Source of the DNA: Puccinia triticina
Lineage: Eukaryota; Basidiomycota; Pucciniomycetes; Pucciniales; Pucciniaceae
Direction of reading: 5' to 3'
NCBI RefSeq assembly: GCF_026914185.1
Contig: NC_070558.1
Span: forward strand, 5,642,001 to 5,706,000
DNA length: 64,000 nucleotides
The notes below the pieces were generated by a model. The model saw only the letters and a program-made list of their open reading frames with translations, did no database searches and had not been told where the DNA came from. Of the stretch, positions 54,270-64,000 are shown piece after piece; within the stretch, counting starts at the first letter, position 1; each line of letters begins with the position of its first letter. A program made the translations under genes and the position numbers.

Positions 54270-54848
54270 CCTAACTTAACTAATTCCCTCCTCCTCAGAG
54301 CAAAGCAACCTCTGAAGGAGAGACTTATGCGCTATGTGGACCCCGCGGCCTGAGAGAAGTATGACTTTTGGTGGGGACTTTTTTAGAATCAATCTCACTC
54401 ATGCGCCTCTGCACCATTTTTGAGATTGTTTACATTTCTGGGGTGGCCCAAGATGTCGCTATCTTTCTACCATTTTTTCCCGTCCTCAACACCTCTTGTT
54501 GAGCTGCAATCAGAGTTGTAACTTCATGGATTTCAGATTCTGTACAGTGTAACATGTGTGATACGGAATATAGCCAACTAATGAAGTTGCAAAAAAAGAC
54601 ATTTCACTATCATTACATATCCCTAAAAATAGCACAATAGGTGGAAAGATTCTCCTAGATGGTGTGAATCTTTTGTTCCCCTACAACTCAATCACATAAT
54701 GTGATGTGATGAAGCTACACAGGCTCGAAAAAGGCGAAGTTTCCAATTCTCTCAGGCCGCGGGGTCCACTTAGTGGATAAGTCCTTCCTTCGGAGGGTCC
54801 TCGCGGGACGGCGTCCCCCCTCCAATAGAGGGACTTAGTTAAGTTAGG
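54270..54848. mobile_element. GTCCCTC-family TIR element (579 bp)
   Basis: Outer ends CCTAACTTAACTAA(T/G)TCCCTC / complement, and an inner inverted pair GTGGACCCCGCGGCCTGAGA near 54,336 and 54,755. CCTTCAA (54263-54269) and CCTTCGA (54849-54855) look like a slightly diverged 7-bp target duplication. No coding capacity. Fragments of the same ends are scattered through the window. Confidence 0.72.
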
Positions 54849-54937
54849 CCTTCGACTCGCGAGCGGTACGGCAGGGGAAGGGACCATGCAACCTGAAGTG
54901 ATGGGTGGGGGAGTCACATTCTCACATCTACTCTTGA

Positions 54938-55925
54938 TGACCGGTCTGACTGGTCATCGAGAGGAGATGTGAGTCCCCACAATGACCGGCAAAGACCGGT
55001 CATCGACAGCTGTTAATCCCCACGATGACCGTCACAAACCAGTCATTGAGAGCTGTGAGTCCTCTCAATGACCGGTCTGTGCCAGTCATCGAGAGGTGGT
55101 GAGTCCCCTCAATGACCGGTCTGACCGGCCATTGAGAGGTGGTGAGTCCCCTCAATGAACGGTCTGACCGGCCATCAAGAGGTGGTGAGTCCTCGATGAC
55201 CGGTCTAACCGGTCATCGAGAGGTGGTGAGTCCCCTCAATGACCGGTCTGACCGGCCATCAAGAGGTGGTGAGTCCTTGATGACCGGTCTAACCGTTCAT
55301 CGAGAGGTGGTGAGTCCCCTCAATGACCGGTCAGACCGGTCATGAGAGGAGATGCAAGTCCCCTCGATGACTGGCAAAGACCGGTCTTTGAGAGGAGATG
55401 TGAGTCCCCACGATGACCGGCACAAACCGGTCATCAAGAGCTTTGAGTCCTCTCAATGACCGGTCTGTGCCGGTCATTGAGAGGTGGTGAGTCCCCTCGA
55501 TGACCGGTCTGACCGGCCATTGAGAGGTGGTGAGTCCCCTCAATGACCGGTCTGACCGGCCATTGAGAGGTGGTGAGTCCCCTCGATGACCGGTCTGACC
55601 GGCCATCAAGAGGTGGTGAGTCCCCTCAATGACCAGTCAGACCGGTCATGAGAGTAGATGCGAGTCCCCTCAATGACCATCAAAGACCGGTCTTTGAGAG
55701 GAGATGTGAGTCCCCATGATGACCAGCACAAACCGGCCATTGAGAGCTTTGAGTGCTCTCAATGACCGGTCTGTGCTGGTCATTGAGAGGTGGTGAGTCC
55801 CCTCAATGACCGGTCATACCGGCCATCAAGAGGTGGTGAGTCCCCTCAATGACCGGTCTAACCAGCCATTGAGAGGTGGTGAGTCCCCTCGATGACCGGC
55901 CTAACCCGTCATCAAGAGGTGGTGA
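54938..55925. repeat. GACCGGTC / CATCGAGAGGTGGTGAGTC minisatellite array
   Basis: About 20 units of ~45 bp: TGACCGGTCTGACCGG(C/T)CAT, then (C/T)GAGAGGTGGTGAGTCCCCTC. Units are more uniform than in the 19.7-kb array, and a higher-order repeat of about 300 bp is visible (GAGAGGAGATG units recur near 54,960, 55,345, 55,645 and 55,695). Frames give peptides such as SDRPSRGGES and are not genes. Confidence 0.9.
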
Positions 55926-57720
55926 GTGTGAGATTCAGAAGAACTAAGAGCATTATATTTCAGATTTAGACTGCAAGTCGTGAGTGAGAAATAGGAACAA
56001 GTTGGTGCTCTTACCTAAGAGCAAGGGTAGATTTAAGTGGAAATTATTTGAGACAAAGACTGAAAGTGTTGCTGAAGAAACACTGGTGGTTGCGATGTGT
56101 GAGAAGAGCACAGAGGTGCGAGTCACTAAAAAGGGTTTTAAGAGATGATGAGGAATTTAGAGCACACAAAGCGGTGCAAGGACAGAGAAACTGAAGGCTG
56201 ATTGACAAGAGGATTATACCAGAATCGGCAGTGAGGAGTTTAAGATCAAATGAGGAGAAAGATTGAGGCTAGGTATAGCAGCAAGTTTTATGCGAGTGAT
56301 TATAAGAGAGATTAAGAGATCCTTTTTATAGAAGTGTGAAAGTGTTTAAGGTGCTTCATTGGTTAGGTGCTAGTGCTAGTGTGGCCGAAGATGACAATGA
56401 GAAGAGGATGAAGAATTAGCTTCTGGCGACGAAGCAGCTTCATTTTATAGGCACAAGTCAGGGTACTGACTGTTTAGTGATCCAACAAATCGGGAAACCT
56501 TTCTTGCTGAGGGACTCAGGGTTCAGGAGGAATGGACGCCACACCTGACCAAGAGTCGAGGTTGGACGCCACACCTGACCAAGAATCAGGGTTGAAGGCT
56601 GAAACTTTGCCTGCCAAAGCTGCGGTAGAGTTTTATAGTTAGTACACAAACCCAGTTCAGGACGAGGCTGGTTCTTTGTGTCCAGCTACGGCGCTGTTTT
56701 GCTCAAGGAGGAAACTTACATGATAGGAAGTGTTCGGCTCCTTGTTTCGGAACCTGAAAGTGAGTCCCCTCAATGACCGGTCTGACCGGTGTGGAACTCC
56801 TACCGTGCCAGGCGGTAGGCAGAGCGTTGAGGGGATAGGTGCTGTTGAGCTGCCCTCGTAGTGGTCCGGCAAATGAGATGAGGATCGGAACTTGATAGCG
56901 TCGGGGGGGGATTTGTAGAGAGACGACGGGGATGGAATACCGTCGGCGGTGGTTGGTTGTTTGAGTATTGGATGATGATGATAAAGGGATAAGGATCAGG
57001 ATGAAGGATCAGGATAATGCTGGGGATACTGCCAGCAGATCAGAAAAGTTTGATGGAATTTCTCGTGGATCAGAGCCAGTCCATGCCGTCCCATCCTCCA
57101 AGTTCAAACTCAAACTTGGACTCTGGGGAGTGACATGTCACAGGACATGTCATCACATCCCTAACTACAAACATCAAACAGGAAAAGAGGAAAAAAGAAG
57201 AAAGAGAAGAAAACACCACAACAATCAAAGATAAAGCAACACCAATGAGAATAAGGAAGAAAAGAAAGACAAAATCAAATAATAAAGAATCTAAAAAGAA
57301 AACAAAACAAAACCCACATGACACATGTGTTAGGACCAAGAAAAGAAAAGAAAGAATCTGGGAGGGATGTAGAATCTTGAGGAAGTGAGAAATTAGTGAG
57401 GGAAGGGTCATCTTGAGGATGAATCTTGAGGGATCTTGAGAATCTTGAGGCTGAAGGGTCTTGCTGGTGAGATTGCTGATCTTTCTGACTTGATGATTTT
57501 GATGCTCTTGTGGGCCTCTACCAGTATGACCACCACACCGGTCATCCAGAAGAGATGTGAGTAGACCCTTGAGCTGACCTGTAACCACCCAGATGAGTGT
57601 GTACAGGCCAGCATTGTGCCTGCCCAGGCGAGGGCCCTGGCAACCTTCAGGGTTCAAAGCATGAGGGCCCAGGTTGTGTGCAGCTGGTCGGATACTTAAA
57701 GGGTGTGGGGGAAGCTGTTT
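55926..57720. other. Helitron interior without recognisable gene
   Basis: Short frames only. One stray minisatellite unit lies at about 56,765-56,790 and a duplicated TGGACGCCACACCTGACCAA at 56,533 and 56,571. The minus-strand frame at 57,070-57,750 is hydrophobic because it reads an A-rich tract in reverse, and is not credible as a gene. Confidence 0.4.
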
Positions 57721-58079
57721 GTCCCCCCAGGGGATGTGGTTTCGTCCCACCCCCCTCCCTGGAGCCCACTAATCACTTGATTAGGGCCTCCTTGATTACA
57801 TTTTTGACCAACCTTCTTTTGCCTGTTGCTCCGGCACGGGCTGGAGGGTCAATCCGAGGTGCCCTCCGGGGTGTTTGGGGATTAATTTCAACGGTTGTGG
57901 GATTTTTGCTAATGAGCACAGGCAAAAACTTTGATCTTGCCTTCTGTGTTTCTGTGATTTTAATAAACTTGGATAGGGGAAACCCTTGAATTTATTTTTG
58001 GTGAAACTGTAGTTTTAATAAAGTTAGATTTATTAAGAGAACAAAATGCACTAATAGTTGTTTCAAATCTTTTAAGGCA

Positions 58080-58990
58080 AACCCCAAAACCTTATCTACA
58101 GTGCTCCAAACGGCCTCCATTTTTTTCTGCCATGAAAATAAACTCTTTAAAACATATTTTGAGCTTCACAGAATTAGCACACCTCAGGGACACCTTGTGT
58201 AGCCGGGGGCTGATTTGGCGGATTTCCTACAAAGGCAACTCACCAAATCCTTAGCTACGATGCTGCAAACACCCCCAGATTTTTTCTGCCAAAGGAATAC
58301 ACTCTCTAGAAAATATTTTGAGCTCCAAGGAGGTAGTACACATCAGGAAAGCCTTCTATAAGTGGGGAGCTAATTTGATTTCCTAGGGAACTGCACCAAA
58401 TCCTTATCCACAGTGCTTTATAGTAGGTGTTCCTGATGTGTAATATGTACCTCCTTGGAGCTCAACATATCTTATAGAGATTTTATTCATATGGCAGAAA
58501 AAATCTGGGGGTACTTGGAGCAGTGTAGCTAAGGATTTGGCGGATTGCCTTTGTAGGAAATCTGCTAAATCAGCCTAGGCTACAGGAGTTCCTGATGTGT
58601 AATACCTTCTTGAAGCTCAAAATATTTTCTAGAGAGTGTATTTATATGGCAGAAAAAATCTGGGGGTGTTTGGAGCACCGTAGCTAAGGATTCGGCGGAT
58701 TGCCTTTGTAGGAAATCCGCCAAATCAACCCCCCGCTACATAAGGTGTCCTTGAGGTGTGCTAATGCCGTGAATCTCAACATATGTTTCAAAGAGTTTAT
58801 TTTTGTGGCCAAAAAAAAATTGGTGCCGTTTGGAGCACCATAGATGAGGTTTTGGGGTTTGCCTTAGTAGGAAATCCGCCAAATTAACCCCCCTGTTCCA
58901 CAAGGCCTTCCTGATGGTTTCTAATGCTGTAAATCTCAACATATTTTCTATACAGTGTATATAGATGGCTGTAAATCTTTGGGAGCATTT
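58080..58990. repeat. Inverted tandem array of ~180-bp units
   Basis: Units contain AAAAAATCTGGGGGTGTTTG, GGCGGATTGCCTTTGTAGGA and TGATGTGTAAT blocks. Two units are reversed (58,080-58,420) and about three are forward (58,430-58,990), so the array is a large imperfect palindrome with its axis near 58,430. There is no coding sequence. It begins about 50 bp beyond the outer Helitron's 5' end. Confidence 0.75.
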
Positions 58991-59439
58991 GGGTGCTTCA
59001 GTGAGGAGATATGATTTTTTATTTGTTTTGTGGGATTTTTTGTACAATTAAAATCCCGACTCCTGTTTTGCCTTGGGTCAAAATTCAGTCATGAGGACCC
59101 GGGGGAGACGTCTGAAAGCGGTCCGCGCAACGTAAACTCCTTTTGGGAGTCGATTTTGTAATTTATGGCAGTCGATTTCTTAACCCCCCAAAAAAATACA
59201 GACTTACTTCGCGCACTGTGAAAAGCTCTTCGCGCACTGCGCGTGAAGGGCGCAACTTTTTCAAATTATTTTTTGACCAATCAATAGACAAGCTTATTCT
59301 TGTCCTCTGTGAATTTATTTGGAGTTTTTTGAAGCTTCCTTGTATGCTTAAAAATCTCACCAATAAAAAAAACAAGTACAGCCATTTGGGGACCTGGAAT
59401 TCATATTCCCACAGGCCAAAAAATCCAAATAATTCTGTG

Positions 59440-59638
59440 AATCATATTAAATATGTATTTAAAAGTTTTACAACTTTTTGGCCACTTTGTACAAGGACAA
59501 GGCCTTCAAAAACCAGTAACTTTTTCTCAAAATATGCCAAAATGCGCCAGTAAGTGGTGAACTTTCCTAATTTTTGAAAGCCTTATTCTTGCACAAAGTG
59601 GCCAAAAAATTCTAAAAAGTTTAAATACATATTTATCA
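59440..59638. repeat. Hairpin element interrupted by a Helitron end
   Basis: The arms AAATATGTATTTAAAAGTTT ... and the complement ...AAAGTTTAAATACATATTTA pair over about 65 bp, including GGCCACTTTGTACAAGGA. The right arm stops at 59,638 where a Helitron 3' end begins. Confidence 0.7.
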
Positions 59639-59723
59639 CTAGAGGACAAGGCGGCTGCGCCGCTGCAGAGGACAGGTTCCCAGCTCAACTTTTGTACTAT
59701 GTGGCAGTATTTCATCACATGCA

Positions 59724-59835
59724 CACTGTGAAAAAAACTTGAGAAACTGCTGTCAGTTGACATGCAATATTACAAAGGCACCTTTGTAATATTGCATGTC
59801 AACTGGCAGCAGTTTCTTGAGTTTTTTTCACAGTG
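59724..59835. mobile_element. 112-bp near-perfect hairpin MITE
   Basis: Ends CACTGTGAAAAAAACTTGAG / complement, arms about 55 bp, centre AAAGGCACCTTT. The length (112 bp) and centre resemble the MITE at 28,967-29,078. No clear target duplication. Confidence 0.7.
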
Positions 59836-60648
59836 ATATGTGTTCATCTTTTTTAATTCTTACTGTACATAAGGCTTTGAGATATTCATATTCCAGGTTG
59901 ATTCATATGTGGTGCAAAAAAATTGACAATAGATAAGCTTTAATTATCTACAATTGACAATCAGAAAATTTTCAGTGGGGTTATGTAAGTATACTGGGAG
60001 CGGGCTGTAGAGCCTATTGAAAGTCTAGAACCTAACACAGTGGGGTTTGAGTACGGGCTGACTGGCTGGCTCAGATAGAAGGAGGTCAGTTCTCTCCAGA
60101 GGAAGAGAGAGAGGGAAAGAAAAGAGAAAGAAATAAAGAAAGAGGGAGAAGAGCTTACCTGGCTCAGAGAAAAGGAGGTCAATTCTCTGCTGAGCCAGGG
60201 ATGAAAGAAAACCAGGCTAGCTACCAGCTTGTGACATGCTAGTGTACATGTGTGAATCCTTGTGAACCCCAAGGGAAAAGGAGGTTTTACAGGAATGTAG
60301 TCAGGGCCAGCAATTGTCAACTCTTTGGGTAGGGAAGACTGATCTATGAATTGAAATGTGATCAACAGTTTCTCAATTTGAATTATGAATCCATTAATTT
60401 TGCTTTGTTTTTAGGGAGTGTGATTTCACAAATTATTCCCTGAAATAAAGAAAAAGATTAGGTTTTATGTTCACCTGAAAGCAGCACGAGATTGTGTGCT
60501 AGGGATTTTTCTGGCTAAGTTGCTGAGCTGTGAGTCTTGGGATGTGACAAGGTTTGGTTGAGTCTGATAGTGCTGGTTCAATGTAGTCATTACACTATTA
60601 GCTCTCCCGGCCCGCGCATAGCTTTGGTTCTGGTTGTTTCTGGGCTTA

Positions 60649-61745
60649 CACCAGGGGAGATATGTTCCCACTCCCCAGGGAGTGCCTTACCGTGACTTTT
60701 TTCCATAACTGTGCTGGAGGCCTTTGGTAAAGCAATATTGAATAGGTATGAACAAGACTGGAAGTCAGCGTGGAAATCAGTTGGAAATCATCCTGAAATA
60801 AACCATAACTTGCCAAAAAATCATCCAGAACTCATCTATAATTCATCCACAACTCATCCAGAATATAGTCCTTTCTTGGCTCCATGACCAGTGTGTCCTT
60901 TCCATGGAGATGTGAAAGGCCCAGCCTGTGATTTTTTCCCCCTCATGTACTCGCGTACATCAGGGGGACAATTGGTGTCTCAATTTTTTTTTTTACTTTT
61001 CATGTGGCTGTGAAAGGCCCATCCTGTGATATTTCCACCTCAATGTACGCGCGTACATCAGGGTGACTATTAGCAAAGTGCAAAAAGGTTAACTTGCATG
61101 TGCACATGTGAATTTTGAAAAGCAAAAAAATACAAAATTCACTAGAACATTTTTGGGAGGAGGACAGGATATATGGCCAAAGTGAATTGGCACCGCAATC
61201 CAACCTTGACTTAACTCAGACTTTCACCCTATTAAAACAGTTTTTTGTCATTTTTATCAGCCAAATTCAAATTAATTCCCGCATTTCCAAGAAAATGGGT
61301 TTCAGTTTCCATGACTGCAACATTACCACATTCCAAAAATATAAACCCAATAATACCAAGTCAACTTTTAGTTTAATTTTGTACATCAGGGCATATAATG
61401 TGAATTACAAGAAACCCATGTTTTTGGAGGAATTACTTTTGAGAATGGGAATTTTGCTTTGCTATCCTTAAAAATCAGTAAACAGGAGCAATTGATGAGT
61501 TGGACTTTGGTGAAATATCATTTCATCAAATTTCTTCCTACAGTTGTACATAGAAAACAAAAGAATTCTACACAACATTGTGTTGACTTCCAAATCAATT
61601 GTGACTGACTTTTCACTAACTTCTCCATCCAATTTACTATTTTGGGGATGAGTTACTAATCCACATCAGGCTCACATCCGACCAAAACTCACATAAAATT
61701 CAGCTCTGGCACTCCCTGGGGAGTGGGAACATATCTCCCCTGGTG
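60649..61745. mobile_element. PIF/Harbinger-like element, non-autonomous (1,097 bp, TTA duplication)
   Basis: Terminal inverted repeats of 37-39 bp start CACCAGGGGAGATATGTTCC. TTA flanks both sides (60646-60648 and 61746-61748). There is no transposase frame. It contains a tandem pair of ~70-bp units at 60,905-60,980 and 61,008-61,070, each with TGTACNCGCGTACATCAGGG. Confidence 0.86.
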
Positions 61746-61849
61746 TTACCAATGCAGGGACCGGTTATCTGAATAACCTGTCCTTGTCCTGTCTATAAGG
61801 GTGGGCTGCTTCTGGGGAATCTGCTCATTGAATGTGATTCGCTTGAGTC

Positions 61850-63085
61850 AGCTTCATCTTTCTTTCTCTCTCTTGAATCTCAAGAGAGAGAATTGCTCAC
61901 CTTGGTGTTTGGTGCTGCCCGTAATCCTATTGAGGAGGGTGGTTCTGGTCTGGTCCGCTATGCAATTGGCGAGGTTTCTTGTGAGCCTGAGTCTCTATAG
62001 TGACAGCAGGACACAAGAAATGGGGGGGCAATAGTTGGATTTCTTGGGATAAAGAAATTACAACTATAAAAGAAAAAGAGAGAAAGAGAGAGAGAAACCA
62101 AGCAGGATAAGAAGGAAGAGAAGTACTAGGTTATTCTAGTGGGAATGCACGTCCACTGGCAATGCTACTCTTCAGAAGAGTGCTGCTAATCTGTGCAAGA
62201 AGTGCTACAGCTTCCTCTCAGGAGGGTATCTGGATTAGATAAGTCTTAATCCAGCCACAGTTTTTTAGACTTCTCTCTGGACAGTCAATGTTCTTAAAGG
62301 GAAACCTGAGGGACAGCCCTGAACCTAGATTTTGAGGCAAAGGCCTGATGATAAGAAGGGACAGCCCTGTAATCAAGATGGAGGCAAAGGCCTATAGATT
62401 TGGAGGGACAGCCCTGTGATCAAGGAGGAAGCAAAGCAAGAAGAAAAGGCAGATCAAGCAAGACACAGAGTTGTACCTCTGAGATAATCAAGGTTCAGTG
62501 AAAGAGGTTACTTACTGTCAATATCCTAGGCGCCTGTGACGGTAGGTATACTGGGAGTAGAGTAGGCTCTTTGGTGGTGATCCTGGGGTTATCTGGGTGG
62601 TGGTTCTGGTGTGCTGAAGTCTGTGTATCCTCCAGCTGCATGGGGGATCCTGACTTCGAAAATTTTCAAGGTTGGCTGACATAATCACATATGTACATGT
62701 GGTTGGAGAGCTCTGTTGCGCCTACAGGGCGCTGCTGCGCATGCTCATCACAAACAAGGAACTCTATGAAGGAGTTGAGCTGTTGGAAAGTGGCCAGTGG
62801 ACACTAGGGTTGAAATTGCATGGGAAAACAGAATCTGAAGTCAAAACAAGGTTAAACCTTAAACTTAAAAAGATATAAGAGAGTTGAGGTAGAAATAATG
62901 ACAAAGGCAGACATTAGGTCAGCTGCGCTGACTCTAAGGCTGACATTTCTGTTGAGATAAAGTAGGTTAGCTTGCGCTCCAACTTTAATCTCTTTCTCCT
63001 GCTGACTTTGCTTTGACTGATGTCTTTCTGTTGCGCTGACCGTCAAGGTTGTGGCATCTGCAAGCATCAGAGCAGCAACATAACA
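61850..63085 (+). mobile_element. 3' end of an LTR retrotransposon with LTR-like sequence
   Basis: A short coding-like end (CRNPIEEGG-type frame ending CEPESL and a stop at 61,999) is followed by a purine-rich tract with GGGGGGG at about 62,024, then LTR-like sequence from TGGATTTCTTGGG (about 62,036) to CAACATAACA (about 63,085). It is homologous, in opposite orientation, to 31.1-32.3 kb. The GGACAGCCCT/GGCAAAGGCCT unit is repeated three times at 62,310-62,420. The right end is uncertain. Confidence 0.5.
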
Positions 63086-63249
63086 GGGGGCCTGGCCAGT
63101 TATTAAAAATTAAATTAAAAAAACTCCTGAAATTTTCTATGATCAGGTTAACAATAAAACATAATTAAATTTTTAGTGACTAAGCATTTTATATACATGC
63201 CTTGATTGGGATACATTGATCTGAGACCACAATTGAGTCTTGCAAATCT

Positions 63250-63990
63250 ATTCATCATGCTGCTTTAGCAAGTGTAGATTCCACACTGTCTATTGATGGA
63301 AATATATACTGGATGACATGCTTGAGGAAAGCTAAGTTTATGGAGAAATATAATGAGTGGTAGAGATATGCTGAAGTGATGATGTTGGGGGAGGGTGTGG
63401 GAGGTTGAGGATGGAGTGGATTGGAGGAGCTTGCTCCAGACAAAGTTGGAGATAGTACCACAGATGAGCACGATGAATTAGAACTTAGCCGGTCTGGAGA
63501 GGGAGAGGAATGATCTTGTGAGCAGTAAGTTGCCGGCAAGGACAGAGAGTTTGCTACCCAACTCAAGCGGGACGGATGGCTCGCCCCTGCAGCTCTCGGC
63601 CTTGTTGATGACGTCGTCGTGGAGCAGGGAGGAGACGTGGATGAGCTCAGCAATCTCGGCGACCCGGCCTTCGGTGGGTAGGATTAAGGCCGGCTCTGGA
63701 CAGGGATGAAGATGATGAGTTGTGGCTGGCTAGGGCTGGTGTCGTTGAGGATGTGGCTGGGCGAGATGGGCCGTTTGGAGTTGACTGGCGGTGGCGGAGG
63801 GTGCGGACCCCTGGGCAATGAGAGGCCGGAGATGCTTGCCCTGCTGAGGCGAGGGGAGGAAGCAGCTCGCGATTGAGTTGAGCTGTTGGTGGTCCGAGCC
63901 GACGAGTGCCCGGATGTTCTGCCTCAGCTGGCCGAGCTCGGCCACCAGCAGTGCAAACAGATTCACAATCATCTCCAGCAATTGGCTCAC
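63250..63990 (-). pseudogene. COQ1: Decayed trans-polyprenyl diphosphate synthase (COQ1 type), partial
   Basis: COQ1 enzymes build the polyprenyl tail of ubiquinone in mitochondria. On the minus strand, 63,990-63,860 reads ELGQLRQNIRALVGSDHQQL then SPQQGKHLRPLI; after a spacer, 63,690-63,478 reads GRVAEIAELIHVSSLLHDDV, INKAESCRGEPSVPLELGSK and LSVLAGNLLLTRSFLSLSRP before a TAA. Similarity continues weakly (FIVLICGTISNFVWSKLLQ) to about 63,420. The first aspartate-rich motif normally ends in D (DDxxD) but is DDVIN here, and the usual GD of the LAGD motif is GN; both are G-to-A changes. With the stop and frame breaks this is a pseudogene or captured fragment. The N-terminal part lies beyond the window. 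Confidence 0.75.
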
Positions 63991-64000
63991 CGTCCGAGGC

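Larger units (their letters stand above)
53303..57973 (-). mobile_element. Helitron (4,671 bp) inserted near the 5' end of the outer Helitron
   Basis: The 3' end is CTAG at 53306-53303 with the stem-loop GCGGCAAAGCCGC. The 5' end begins TCCAAGTTTATTAA at 57973. The flanks are A (53302) and T (57974). The 5' 250 bp match 52,960-53,212, so this and the second Helitron belong to one family. It carries a GTCCCTC TIR element and a minisatellite array and no Rep-helicase. Confidence 0.82.
37768..58028 (-). mobile_element. Outer Helitron, split by nested insertions (20.3 kb span, ~1.8 kb own sequence)
   Basis: The 3' end is CTAG at 37771-37768 with the stem-loop GGCGGCGTAGCCGCC just inside. The 5' end begins TCTAACTTTATTAAA at 58028. 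It lies between A (37767) and T (58029). Own sequence is 37768-39394, 53213-53302 and 57974-58028; the rest is two inserted Helitrons and their own passengers. Pairing of these two ends rests on balanced nesting, on the shared 5' consensus with the other members and on the A|T junctions. Confidence 0.72.
59639..64000 (-). mobile_element. Helitron 3' end; 5' end not found in the window
   Basis: CTAG at 59642-59639 is preceded (on minus) by GCGGCGCAGCCGCCTTGTC and follows a host A. This is the same terminal family as the three other TTGGCCTCTAG ends. No matching TCYAAGTTTATT 5' end followed by T was found to the right, so the element probably extends beyond the window; the right limit given is the window edge, not a boundary. 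Confidence 0.6.

Noticed and set aside
57070..57750. 226-residue minus-strand frame with hydrophobic stretches
   Set aside because: The hydrophobic part is the reverse of an A/AG-rich tract; the rest has no pattern and it lies in Helitron interior.
1..64000. tRNA or rRNA genes
   Set aside because: Looked for but none recognised by eye; a covariance-model scan would be needed to exclude tRNAs.

Overview
This window looks like nuclear DNA of a rust fungus (Pucciniales, most likely Puccinia or a close relative). The evidence is compact intron-rich genes with introns of about 50-100 bp, a PRP28-type spliceosomal helicase and a cold-shock-domain protein of fungal type, a small secreted cysteine-rich protein of effector type, abundant GACCGGTC/CATCGAGAG minisatellites, and a very high load of transposons. 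The genus is inferred from general character only; no database was searched.

Layout: 1-1.6 kb, decayed minisatellite. 1,608-5,370, a complete TA-flanked Tc1/mariner-type element with 110-bp terminal repeats, a DD34E transposase with two introns, and a second, convergent four-exon gene ending in a SAM-like domain but broken by two in-frame TGA codons. 6.65-19.0 kb, the gene-bearing part: a dynactin-p24-like gene (+) with a damaged second exon, a six-exon cold-shock-domain protein of 942 aa (+), an unrecognised two-exon gene (-), and a five-exon PRP28 helicase of 837 aa (-) with a GC-AG intron. 19.5-25.1 kb, a TIR element filled with minisatellite, two tandem 159-bp hairpin MITEs, and a 3.8-kb Helitron sitting precisely inside the second one. 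25.5-27 kb, a hypothetical ORF and the secreted cysteine-rich protein. 27,695-35,530, a full-length but degraded Ty1/copia element (minus strand) with near-identical LTRs, a TAAGC target duplication and at least three insertions inside it. 36.0-37.5 kb, a hAT-type element and a Stowaway-like MITE.

37,768-58,028 is a set of nested Helitrons. Left (3') ends carrying a hairpin plus CTAG and right (5') ends beginning TCYAA pair up like balanced parentheses: 37,768(39,395(49,478..52,642)53,212)(53,303..57,973)58,028. Every junction lies between a host A and a host T. None encodes a recognisable Rep-helicase, so all look non-autonomous. Broken fragments of host genes lie inside them (importin-beta and histone H1), as do a solo LTR, minisatellites and other MITEs.

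58.0-64 kb holds an inverted tandem array, hairpin elements, a further Helitron 3' end whose partner is not in the window, a PIF/Harbinger-like element with TTA duplications, the 3' end of another LTR retrotransposon, and a decayed copy of a trans-polyprenyl diphosphate synthase (COQ1-type) running off the right edge.

Apart from the 6.6-19 kb gene island and the secreted-protein gene, essentially all sequence is mobile or repetitive. The window gives a readable stratigraphy of which element inserted into which.
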